DNA of 64,000 nucleotides from JBBQVS01 sp964250805 (GTDB lineage Bacteria; Chloroflexota; Ktedonobacteria; Ktedonobacterales; Ktedonobacteraceae). The notes under the pieces were generated by a model. The model did not search any database and had not been told where the DNA came from. It worked only from the letters and a program-made list of their open reading frames with translations. This document shows, in pieces, positions 17,179 to 25,397 of the stretch; within the stretch, counting starts at the first letter, position 1, and every line of letters begins with the position of its first letter. The DNA lies in assembly GCA_964250805.1 (NCBI GenBank), contig CAXUHG010000008.1:1-64000 (forward strand). The letters are read 5' to 3'. A program made the position numbers and the translations under genes.

Positions 17179-19155
17179 TTACTTTATAATCAAGATGTTG
17201 TGTATCTCCAGGCGAGAGAGCAAGATCGTCGCTTTTCCATTTTTCCAGGTGAATGGAATATCTCTGTTTTCGGGTTGAAGAGTGATGGTGTGTGGCTGTT
17301 CAGAGCAACGTATTGTTATAGTAAGTGGTCCAACCACTGGAATGTCATCAAAAACGTGTACGTTGGAGTCTGCATGTGGTCCTGCTGTGTTGACCACATT
17401 CACTGCGAGTTTTCCCTGTACACGGGTAACAGTTACATCTACGAAGCGTGACCCATCCACGGTGACAAGAGGCTCAGGAAACAACTCACGAATGAGTGCA
17501 GCAAGAAAGTCGCGTGCAACTGTTGTCGCTGCTTCAGTATAACGGTTGCCAAAATTAAAGTATGTTGCCGCAATCTTGCCTTGACCATATGTAGTAAGAG
17601 ATGCAGCAACTGTTGTCGGTCCAGTCATATCATTGCTACTATACCAATGTCCAAATGCTGTTGTTCCCTGATGAAGTTGTACCTGTTGAACACGCGTTTT
17701 GATTCGCGCGAGCCATCCATTCTGTTCGAGATACATGGCTTGCTCATCTTGTGCTATCCCTTCTAGGGTAATTCCCAATTCCCGCTCAAAGAGGGCAGCC
17801 GTTTGTGGTCCAATAAGCAGAAGATTTCCTCCTTGCTCGACGTACTCGACTAACTCTTGCTGAATGGTTTCCTCTAGGTATCCCCACTCTGGGACAATAA
17901 TAAGTGGATAGTCTGCCATATGCCCCAGCAGTTGGTGTTCCATTACAATATCAACAACATGTTGCTGCTCTAACAGAGCTTGCAAAATGCCCTGCATTGG
18001 GCGAAGTTCACCATTATGTGGATCAAAAAGGGCCTGTGTTTGTCGATACAATGTTGTATTTGCATAGAGCATGGCAATTTGTGGCACATGTTCAGCGCGA
18101 TGACAAAACTCTTGACGCGCACGGCAAAACGTTGCTACCTCCCGCATCAGTTGCATCTGCCAAGGATATATAGCTCCGTTGCGATCTTGCTGGAAGTATG
18201 CTTGGAAGCCGCCACCAAGTGCAAGTACAAGAGCGGCCTCACGTTGAAGCTGAGGAACAGATTTAGTAGAGAAATCTTCTTCGTTGTCGCCTACAACATG
18301 CTGACCGCTAAAACTCCATGCCATCAAATCCCAGGGCATACCTTGGTGTCTGAGACACCTTCCTTCAAAACGTGCGCTGTTCACACTGTTAATCAGCCAG
18401 TAGTCTCCTGAAAGAAAATCAACATTCGCACTCACGGGTTCAGGCATTTTTGAGGAGAACGCCCAGTTACTGGTAATCTGAAATGCGGGATTATGTTGAT
18501 GAAGTTCGTCAACATAGTGACGCAGATAGCGGCGAAATCCGTCACGGCAAAATTCAGTAAACTCAGCAAAATATGGGTCGCTAGTAGTACGTGGGCTATT
18601 CTCAATGCCGGTCATCTTACGAAATGCGTTGATTACCTGCTCCCCATAATCATGACGTGTTGCCCAACAATCGCCGTCAATCCATGCACCATCAACTTCG
18701 TACCTATCACTAAGCTCTTTGAGTTGAGGGATAAGAAGTTGATCGACATAAGAACCAAAGGTCGAAGTGATACTTGGGTCGCGGGTGTCATGCTCGTCGA
18801 TACGCGCCCAGTCTGGATGGTGTCGTATTGCAGTGTCGTCCCAAACACCGGAGTAGTGCATGTATAAGGCAACACCATATCGTGCCGTCACCTCACGCCA
18901 TATTGTCAAAGAGTCTCCAACAATGCCGAGAGCACGATAGCCTACATTCGTGGGATAGCTAGAGTATCCATAATGTCCTTTGCAATCACACTGAATATAA
19001 TCAGGTCGCACGAGTTCGATAATATTCTCAACCATTGCAGAGGTCACTCGTTCACCAACGGATGTCGAGTCTTTCCGTGCGTGAAAGTCAAAGTGTATAC
19101 CAAAAAAACTTTCCGACCGCTTGAGCCGCTTGGGATGGTTGTTCTTATACTGCAT
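17179..19155 (-). CDS. GH151-like alpha-L-fucosidase (alpha-amylase-fold family)
   Basis: 658 aa, cytoplasmic. The N-terminus FFGIHFDFHARKDSTSVGER, VRPDYIQCDCKGHYGYSSYP, VALYMHYSGVWDD and VDGAWIDGDCWA mark the TIM barrel of a family that I recall as GH151 (related to GH29 fucosidases). A Rossmann-like beta-galactosidase-trimerisation-type domain follows (HMADYPLIIVPEWGYL, GGNLLLIGPQTAALF), then a beta-sandwich. The candidate nucleophile is the Asp in AWIDGD. GGAGG lies about 5 nt before ATG. The neighbouring fuconate pathway supports fucosidase activity, and the FadR-type regulator divergent from it may control it. The family name is from memory of conserved patterns, so the exact CAZy class is less certain than the fold. 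Confidence 0.75.
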   Translation of the reverse strand: MQYKNNHPKRLKRSESFFGIHFDFHARKDSTSVGERVTSAMVENIIELVRPDYIQCDCKGHYGYSSYPTNVGYRALGIVGDSLTIWREVTARYGVALYMHYSGVWDDTAIRHHPDWARIDEHDTRDPSITSTFGSYVDQLLIPQLKELSDRYEVDGAWIDGDCWATRHDYGEQVINAFRKMTGIENSPRTTSDPYFAEFTEFCRDGFRRYLRHYVDELHQHNPAFQITSNWAFSSKMPEPVSANVDFLSGDYWLINSVNSARFEGRCLRHQGMPWDLMAWSFSGQHVVGDNEEDFSTKSVPQLQREAALVLALGGGFQAYFQQDRNGAIYPWQMQLMREVATFCRARQEFCHRAEHVPQIAMLYANTTLYRQTQALFDPHNGELRPMQGILQALLEQQHVVDIVMEHQLLGHMADYPLIIVPEWGYLEETIQQELVEYVEQGGNLLLIGPQTAALFERELGITLEGIAQDEQAMYLEQNGWLARIKTRVQQVQLHQGTTAFGHWYSSNDMTGPTTVAASLTTYGQGKIAATYFNFGNRYTEAATTVARDFLAALIRELFPEPLVTVDGSRFVDVTVTRVQGKLAVNVVNTAGPHADSNVHVFDDIPVVGPLTITIRCSEQPHTITLQPENRDIPFTWKNGKATILLSRLEIHNILIIK

Positions 19156-19466
19156 GAGGGCCTCCCCGTAGAGTGTTTGTTTTCAAGCAAATACTTTATG
19201 ATGGTTACATCATAGGTCACGTAAATAGCATTTGTCAATGTTATAGAAAGTGCTTTATTCATTTTTCAAAGAGAATTTCCTCTTATTTATGAGATATATC
19301 CGATAAATTTCCCGTTTCATATAATTCTAGCGAACGATATTTGGCTGAACATATCATATTTATCAGAAAAAAGTCTTGACATAATACCTATATATAAGCT
19401 ATATTCAGAACAAGAAAATGTATGATCTCATTTGCTCATAACGCTATGTTGAGGAAAAAATAAGGA
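19156..19466. promoter_or_regulatory. divergent regulatory region between GH151-like gene and FadR regulator
   Basis: AT-rich 311-bp gap holding the promoters of both divergent genes. The rightward promoter is given separately. No gene and no clear operator dyad were found. Confidence 0.5.
19376..19405 (+). promoter_or_regulatory. sigma70-type promoter of FadR regulator/enolase operon
   Basis: TTGACA at 19376-19381 and TATATT at 19400-19405 with an 18-bp spacer, 61 bp before the ATG. The 14 bases ending in this -35 (AAAAAGTCTTGACA) are identical to those of the leftward ABC-operon promoter near 9004-9017. Confidence 0.65.
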
Positions 19467-20213
19467 ATGAAAACTGAAACGGATGCGGTAGATGGAGTGT
19501 ATCGACCAGGATACGAGGTCGTGGCTGCAAAAATAGCAGAAAGAATTACCTCTACTCAATTGCAGCCTGGTGATCGGCTTGCAACCGAGCAGGAACTAAG
19601 CGAGCAGATGGGGGTGAGCCGCACAGTCATTCGAGAGGCAGTAAAACTACTTTCAGCAACCGGACGTATCCGCACCCGTAAGGGAAGTGGCATTTACGTA
19701 GGCGATAGGTCGCAAACGCGTGCTACAGCGATCATTGATCTTTCTATGTCTGTTGATCCCAAAGATATCTCTAGCCTCTTTGAATTTCGCGTCATGTTAG
19801 AATCACAAACTGTGCAGTTAGCTATCGAACGTATTACAGTACGAGAAATGCATGCTCTACAGAAGGCCGTCCAGAAAAACCAACAAGCAGCCGCAGCAAG
19901 CAACCTTGAACAATTTCATGAAAGCGACATTGCCTTTCATCAAAGTATTGCAACGGCTACACACAATCCATTTCTTATTTCTGCTGTATCAACAACACTT
20001 CAGCTTATGAGTTGGGCGGTTGACATTTCTTCGGGTGGTACTCCTGGTTCACTTCTTCAAGCAGCCGATCAACATGCACATCTTTTTTCTGCAATTCAAA
20101 TTGGGCAGATAGAAGATGCTACGAAATTGATACGAGTACATATGGAGACAGTGCAAACGACCTATGAGCAGGAGGTACGAAGACGAATTCTCGGTTCCTC
20201 GGTAGAAGAATAA
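19467..20213 (+). CDS. FadR-subfamily GntR transcriptional regulator
   Basis: 248 aa. The N-terminal winged helix is VVAAKIAERITSTQLQPGDR, LATEQELSEQMGVSRTVIRE and GRIRTRKGSGIYV. The C-terminal FCD domain carries its metal-ligand pattern: Asp and His in FHESDIAFHQSIA, and His residues in AADQHAHLFSAI and RVHMETV. FCD regulators usually sense organic or sugar acids. Here it is followed by an enolase-superfamily enzyme and diverges from a fucosidase, so an aldonic acid such as L-fuconate is a sensible inducer, by inference. The ATG follows AAGGA directly and a GAGG further up, so the exact ribosome site is not ideal. Confidence 0.9.
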   Translation: MKTETDAVDGVYRPGYEVVAAKIAERITSTQLQPGDRLATEQELSEQMGVSRTVIREAVKLLSATGRIRTRKGSGIYVGDRSQTRATAIIDLSMSVDPKDISSLFEFRVMLESQTVQLAIERITVREMHALQKAVQKNQQAAAASNLEQFHESDIAFHQSIATATHNPFLISAVSTTLQLMSWAVDISSGGTPGSLLQAADQHAHLFSAIQIGQIEDATKLIRVHMETVQTTYEQEVRRRILGSSVEE

Positions 20214-20263
20214 TACTCGCTTGTCTATAACGCTCATTTCACGACCCGAATAAAGGAGCTTTC

Positions 20264-21334
20264 ATGCGTATTACCGACATAAAAGTTCACCTACTTTCTC
20301 TTCCAGCCCAGCCCTCTTTCAAATGGCGGAAAGGGCTTCCTGGCTCTGAACCTGCCATTACAGGTGGAGTCGTGCGTGTGATGACGGACGAAGGAATTGA
20401 AGGAATCGCCTTTACCAATCGTGGTCATATCGTAGCAGACCTCGTCCGCCGTCGTCTCCATACAGAGTTGATAGGACAAGACCCATTGCAGAAAGAGTTG
20501 CTTTGGCAACGCATCTGGGAACTTGATCGTATCGAGGAGTTTCCACTCTACGCATTAGGACTTATTGATATTGCCTTATGGGACATTACTGGAAAAGTCG
20601 CGGGTCTCCCTGTCTATCAACTCTTGGGAGGATATCGTACAGCTATTCCTGCATATGCAAGCACAGTCACATTTGACACGATAGAAGAGTATCTCGATGT
20701 AGCGGATCAGTGCCTACGTTTAGGATATGTGGCAATAAAGCTTCATGCGTGGGGTGATGTGCGTCGAGATGCGGCTTTGTGCTTGGCACTACGCGCCCAC
20801 CTTGGCAGTGAAATTCCCTTGATGTACGATGGCTCCGCAGCATTCGATCTTCCCGATGCAATATATCTTGGTCAGGCTCTGGCTGAAGCAGGCTATCTCT
20901 GGTATGAAGAGCCGATGCGCGAGTTTAATATTTTTGCATATAAGCAGCTAGCATCAGCAGTTCAAGTTCCTCTTCTCGTCGCAGAAACTTCAGACGGCGC
21001 ACACATGAATACAGCAGACTTCATTGTTGCACAGTGCGCGAGCTTTGTGCGTACCAGCGCAAACCTAAAAGGTGGGCTTACAGGAGCTATGCGTATCGCT
21101 CATCTTGCAGATGCCTTTCGATTACGTGCGGAGGTTCATGGTGGTGGCCTTGTACACACGCATCTCTGTATGGCATTTCCCAATACAACCTATTATGAAT
21201 CGTTAATATACACGAATCCTGTTAGACGTGAAGCCACAGTAGACTCCTCTGGTCTCGTACACGCACCTACTCAAGCTGGCATTGGCTACGAGGCGCAATG
21301 GGAGACTCCTCCCTGGATGATAGAGAGTGTATGA
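20264..21334 (+). CDS. enolase-superfamily sugar-acid dehydratase/cycloisomerase
   Basis: 356 aa, mandelate racemase/muconate-lactonising type. The capping domain is followed by a barrel with metal ligands in LMYDGSAAF (Asp), LWYEEPM (Glu) and VAETSDG (Glu), and a possible catalytic His in RAEVHGGGLVH. On the second strand, where most MR members have KxK, the sequence is AIKLHAWG, so Lys then His. It therefore belongs to a sub-group with altered base chemistry and its substrate is not predictable; acid-sugar dehydration or galactarolactone-type isomerisation are candidates. AAGGAG lies 5-6 nt before ATG, and it is probably co-transcribed with the FadR gene 50 bp upstream. Confidence 0.82.
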   Translation: MRITDIKVHLLSLPAQPSFKWRKGLPGSEPAITGGVVRVMTDEGIEGIAFTNRGHIVADLVRRRLHTELIGQDPLQKELLWQRIWELDRIEEFPLYALGLIDIALWDITGKVAGLPVYQLLGGYRTAIPAYASTVTFDTIEEYLDVADQCLRLGYVAIKLHAWGDVRRDAALCLALRAHLGSEIPLMYDGSAAFDLPDAIYLGQALAEAGYLWYEEPMREFNIFAYKQLASAVQVPLLVAETSDGAHMNTADFIVAQCASFVRTSANLKGGLTGAMRIAHLADAFRLRAEVHGGGLVHTHLCMAFPNTTYYESLIYTNPVRREATVDSSGLVHAPTQAGIGYEAQWETPPWMIESV

Positions 21335-21464
21335 TGGTCATTTTGAACGAGTGTATATTCTCTTCGAGTACCTTGCCAGAGAAAATATCCGCCTGGAGCA
21401 GGAACGTATCGACCACTGCTATGCCATGAAGCGTATTCACGAAGGTTTGCAAGCACGCATATAA
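21327..21464 (+). CDS. possible 45-aa protein overlapping the enolase gene end
   Basis: A GTG at 21327 overlaps the last codons of the enolase-family gene and opens a 45-codon frame ending TAA at 21464. The product is charged and helical-looking (FEYLARENIRLEQERI, then HCYAMKRIHEGLQARI). The overlap suggests translational coupling, but no family is recognised and it may be a remnant of a longer gene whose 5' end was lost. Confidence 0.35.
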   Translation: MYDGHFERVYILFEYLARENIRLEQERIDHCYAMKRIHEGLQARI

Positions 21465-21515
21465 CAAAGTGGACTTCTATAGCTACCCCACTCTTAGTTT
21501 ATTATGTATTCTTCC

Positions 21516-21521
21516 TATAAT
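21516..21521 (+). promoter_or_regulatory. candidate -10 element of the redox operon
   Basis: A perfect TATAAT at 21516-21521, 87 bp before the TTG start of the FAD-FHA gene. The sequence 16 bp upstream is only TTAGTT, so the -35 is weak and the promoter may need an activator. Confidence 0.35.
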
Positions 21522-21607
21522 AAGTAGTATCACTAGCGTCTTTATTTTAAGACTTCTTGAGGCGAGATGTACTAGCTATCTTATCGCCCTTTATACGGAG
21601 AAATACA

Positions 21608-23443
21608 TTGACTGAAGGTCATTCTTACCTGATTATTGGCAACGGTATCGCAGGTGCAACTGCCGCCGAAATCCTACGTACCGAAGATTCCAGGGTAGAT
21701 ATCACAGTTGTTGCCGATGACCCTTTTCCTCTCTATTACCGTCCAGCACTCAAAGATTACCTAGGAGGGAAGGTTCGTGAAAATAAACTATGGGCAAGGC
21801 CAATTAGCTTTTATCAAGACCGTCACATACGTTTTCTTGTGGATACCGTAGTAGGGATACAGCCACAAAACCACATTGTTCAACTCAAGAGCGGAAAGAC
21901 CGTCGCGTACTCTTGCCTCCTGCTCGCTCATGGAGCGCGTGCGACAAAACTTGCATGTCCAGGTGTCAATCTTGCTGGTGTCACCACACTGCGTACTATT
22001 GGAGATTACCAAAGCGTATTGAGCCGCCTCAACAACGTGCGTCGTATTGTCGTTACTGGTAGCGGTACACTTGCGCTGGAGTCGATAGAAACGCTACGAC
22101 ATCGTGGTTTTCAAGTTACTCACCTCCTACGAAAGCATACGCTCTGGTCCGATGTCCTTGATCCCACAGCCTCAGACCTTGTATTGCAACAAGAGATACG
22201 CGATGGAGTCGATGTACGGTATGAGCAGGAGATTGCAGAGATCGTTGGCAAGAATGGGCAGGTAGTGAGCGTAACTACAACAACGGGCACTCATATCGCT
22301 TGTGAGGCAGTATTATTAGGTATCGGTATCGAACCTATTCTCGATTTTGTGAAAAGTGCAGGCATTGCTTGCGGTCGCGGAGTTCAGGTCAATGACGTGA
22401 TGCGTACCAATATCCCTGATATCTACGCAGCGGGCGACCTTATTGAAACTCCTGATCCGATAACGGGACGTGCGCGTGTGATAGGGCAATGGTATCCATC
22501 TATTCAGCAAGCTCGTGCCGCAGCGTATAGTATGCTGAACCTGCTCGATACCAGCAATCCATTCCGTTTTGGCAATTTTTACAATGCAAGCTTTTTGTAT
22601 GGACTCGACTTTGCATCAGTTGGCATCTCAAACGTTCCTAAGGGCGAGAAAGGCTATCAGGAGATTGTTGCTGACCCACAACCGCGTACCTACAAAAAAG
22701 TTATTCTCAAAGACGGTGTACCCGTTGGTATGCTCGCCATCGGTGATCGCCGCCAGACACTGCTCTTCAAACGCACGATAGATCACAAAGTAAATCTCTC
22801 AGCAATCGCAACACATTTATTCGCCCCCGACTTTAAGTTCAAGCAATGGCTCGACACTCAAGGTGTACCAGCACCAGTATTAGGAGTCACCAGAGAGGGA
22901 GAGGCTGCCATCAAGAAAGTAGCATATGCCAATGCGAGCAAACGTTCCGCACTGCTGCAACTGAACGGACTCATTGAGGCCATGCTCGTTCCCGATACGA
23001 GCGCAAGCAAGCAAATCGTACAAGGCGAAATCTATCTCAGCCAGACCAAAGTTATTACTGTAGGTAGACAGGAAGGTGCAGACCTTTGCATCAAGCATGA
23101 CTCCATCTCGCGTCGTCACGCTGAGATCAGCTATGCAAATGGTCACTATATCCTACGCGATCTAGTCAGTAGGAACGGCACCTTTGTCAACAATCAGCGG
23201 ATAGCACAGGAGGACGTGCATGTTCTCAATCTCAACGATCAGGTGAGCTTTGGAAAGATTGCGTTTAGAATACAGAGCCGCCAAGTTGATGCATCAGCTT
23301 CTGTTTTACTCAAAAGACCCAAAGAGCTTGAGTACCCCAAAGCGGAAGTAGTGCCTTCACACATACAATGTCAAGCATGTGGTGCAGCAATTCATTTACA
23401 CGCTCGCTTTTGTACAGTGTGTGGCAAACCCCAGGCAATATAG
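21608..23443 (+). CDS. FAD/NAD(P) oxidoreductase fused to FHA domain and zinc ribbon
   Basis: 611 aa. TTG 21608 is chosen because GGAG lies 7 nt upstream and the FAD motif then starts at residue 8 (YLIIGNGIAGATAAEIL). Residues about 5-400 form a pyridine-nucleotide-disulphide oxidoreductase: a second dinucleotide motif IVVTGSGTLALESIETL and the FAD-closing DIYAAGDLIETPD. It resembles NirB or rubredoxin-reductase-type flavoproteins. Residues about 475-560 are an FHA domain (ITVGRQEGADLCIKHDSISR, RRHAEI, SRNGTFVNNQRI), a phosphothreonine reader. The C-terminus is a zinc ribbon CQACG...CTVCGK. It heads a three-gene operon; its stop overlaps the ribosome site of the next gene. The FHA domain implies control by or docking to a phosphorylated partner. 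Confidence 0.88.
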   Translation: MTEGHSYLIIGNGIAGATAAEILRTEDSRVDITVVADDPFPLYYRPALKDYLGGKVRENKLWARPISFYQDRHIRFLVDTVVGIQPQNHIVQLKSGKTVAYSCLLLAHGARATKLACPGVNLAGVTTLRTIGDYQSVLSRLNNVRRIVVTGSGTLALESIETLRHRGFQVTHLLRKHTLWSDVLDPTASDLVLQQEIRDGVDVRYEQEIAEIVGKNGQVVSVTTTTGTHIACEAVLLGIGIEPILDFVKSAGIACGRGVQVNDVMRTNIPDIYAAGDLIETPDPITGRARVIGQWYPSIQQARAAAYSMLNLLDTSNPFRFGNFYNASFLYGLDFASVGISNVPKGEKGYQEIVADPQPRTYKKVILKDGVPVGMLAIGDRRQTLLFKRTIDHKVNLSAIATHLFAPDFKFKQWLDTQGVPAPVLGVTREGEAAIKKVAYANASKRSALLQLNGLIEAMLVPDTSASKQIVQGEIYLSQTKVITVGRQEGADLCIKHDSISRRHAEISYANGHYILRDLVSRNGTFVNNQRIAQEDVHVLNLNDQVSFGKIAFRIQSRQVDASASVLLKRPKELEYPKAEVVPSHIQCQACGAAIHLHARFCTVCGKPQAI

Positions 23444-23451
23444 GAGGAGAT

Positions 23452-25383
23452 GTGGTAGAGAAGAATGCACTTTTGGTGGGTGTTCAGCATCGTACTGATC
23501 TTGTCCCTTTTAATGAGGACGAGGTGCGATTTGAAATAGATATGTGTATTGGCTGTGATCGTTGTATGCGTGCCTGCCCGTTGCCTCTATCAGCAACAGT
23601 AAATATAGCAGACCTTAACCTAGCCACTATTTCTGATAACGTAGCTCCCCACGTTGCCCGTTTCACTCAAGAATGTGTGATGTGCGGCTCCTGTGTACCC
23701 GTGTGTCCTGTCAACAACCATCGTGATCTTCTGATGCTCTCGCTCAAGCAACGTCTCGGCATATCATGGGATGGCAAAGTCGATATGAGCCGCGTCCTCG
23801 ACTATCTCCCGCTGGGTTGGAGTCTTGAGCTTCTCATGGAACGCATCCGTACACAGCCAATGTTTCAAGACAAACAACTGGTACCGAATAACTACCTGTT
23901 ACATTTTCTCGCCTCCTCAAAAATTCTCACGTTCTTGCCCGATGAGATTGCCTTACATGAGGGCGACTACGGGCGCAACATCTGCTTTATTCTTGAAGGA
24001 CGTTTCACGATATCCTCCACAGGACCAAACGGAGCAGACGTGCCGATAGCAGTATTGCGGCGTGGAGAGTTCATGGGTGAGCGCGGTATGCTGACAGGCC
24101 AGAGGCGCAATGCTACTGCACGAGCGCAAATAGAATCCGTTATCCTGGACGTACCTGAGCAAGTAATGCAGCGGATGATGGAGCTTGTGCCAACAGTCAA
24201 GAGTTTCTTTGAACGCTTGAACAATACACGCTCAATCGAGTCGGTTCTCAAACGCATGGCGATCTTTCAGGGTATTTCCCATGCAGATATTGGCTGGCTT
24301 GCAAGCAGAATCCACTTCAAAAATTACGACCGTGAGGAGCCTCTCTTCACCGAAAGCGGCAATAGCCAACCTGCACGCGAGTCGCTGCATATCATTATGG
24401 AGGGCTTCGTCAAAGTTGCTCGGAACGCAGCAGAGGGAAACGCAGACTCACACGAGCGCATTATTGCCTACCGCCAAAGTGGAGACTACTTTGCTGGCGG
24501 GCTTGATACCTTTGGCGATGGACGTGCTGTGACCGTTACTGCAATCAACCGTGTTCGTGTAGCAGAGATTCCACATCAAGCGATGGTAATGCTCCTCGGA
24601 CGCTACCCAGAGGTCAACCGACACTTCATGATGCGCCTACAAGAGTATCGGGCGTCGGTAGATGCGGCACAGACATTTGTAGGACCAATGGATTTCTTAC
24701 GTTCGGGAACCTCCCGGTCATTCACTAGTGCAGAGACACGAGCCGAGCTACGTGCATTAGTTGGTGGCGGTGTTGTCGAGGGTACTGAGGTCCTCGTGAT
24801 TGACCTCGACAAGTGCGTCCAATGCGACAAATGTGAGGATGCTTGCGAACGCCGACATGGGCACTCCCGTATGAATCGTAAAGGTATGACGGTGGGAAAT
24901 ATTAGCATCGCAACCGCCTGTCGTCAATGTCAAGACCCTGTATGCATGCTATGCAGCCGTGCAGGTATCGCGCGGATGTCAAGTGGTGAAGTCTATATCA
25001 CAGAAAGTTGTATTGGATGCGGCATTTGCGCTGAACGTTGCCCTTACGACAATATCTCGATTGTGTCGCTGACACAGGAGGCAGAGGAGCGTTCTCTGTG
25101 GAATCACTTTACCAACTTTTTCACAAAAGGGACGGGAAAACAAGCAGGAAAAAGAATGCTGCCAATGGCGCAGAATGTCGCCGCACCAGGTCCACTCAAC
25201 ATAGAGCAACCGCTCGATGCGTTCGGGGAGATACGCAAAAAGATAGCCATCAAATGTGATCTTTGTGCTGGCTACAATAATCAGGCGTGCGTACAAGCAT
25301 GCCCTACTGGTGCAGCCTTCCGCACACAACCAACACAATTCTTTGGCTCAACCGAGGAAATTCTACAACGACACGCTCACTAG
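23452..25383 (+). CDS. multi-[4Fe-4S] ferredoxin with two cyclic-nucleotide-binding domains
   Basis: About 643 aa, start placed at GTG 23452, 4 nt after AGGAGG. An N-terminal 2x[4Fe-4S] module has CIGCDRCMRACP and CVMCGSCVPVCP. Two CRP-like cyclic-nucleotide-binding domains follow (about residues 140-260 with NICFILEGRFTISS and GEFMGERGMLTGQRR, and about 270-400 with SLHIIMEGFVKVARN and SGDYFAGGLDTFGDG). The C-terminal third is a DmsB/NrfC-like four-cluster ferredoxin: CVQCDKCEDACERRHGH, CRQCQDPVCMLC, CIGCGICAERCPYDN and CDLCAGYNNQACVQACP. No HTH or signal peptide is present. It should carry electrons between the flavoprotein and the membrane cytochrome, with cNMP binding as a possible gate. 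Confidence 0.88.
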   Translation: MVEKNALLVGVQHRTDLVPFNEDEVRFEIDMCIGCDRCMRACPLPLSATVNIADLNLATISDNVAPHVARFTQECVMCGSCVPVCPVNNHRDLLMLSLKQRLGISWDGKVDMSRVLDYLPLGWSLELLMERIRTQPMFQDKQLVPNNYLLHFLASSKILTFLPDEIALHEGDYGRNICFILEGRFTISSTGPNGADVPIAVLRRGEFMGERGMLTGQRRNATARAQIESVILDVPEQVMQRMMELVPTVKSFFERLNNTRSIESVLKRMAIFQGISHADIGWLASRIHFKNYDREEPLFTESGNSQPARESLHIIMEGFVKVARNAAEGNADSHERIIAYRQSGDYFAGGLDTFGDGRAVTVTAINRVRVAEIPHQAMVMLLGRYPEVNRHFMMRLQEYRASVDAAQTFVGPMDFLRSGTSRSFTSAETRAELRALVGGGVVEGTEVLVIDLDKCVQCDKCEDACERRHGHSRMNRKGMTVGNISIATACRQCQDPVCMLCSRAGIARMSSGEVYITESCIGCGICAERCPYDNISIVSLTQEAEERSLWNHFTNFFTKGTGKQAGKRMLPMAQNVAAPGPLNIEQPLDAFGEIRKKIAIKCDLCAGYNNQACVQACPTGAAFRTQPTQFFGSTEEILQRHAH

Positions 25384-25397
25384 AAAGAGAAAAGCAT

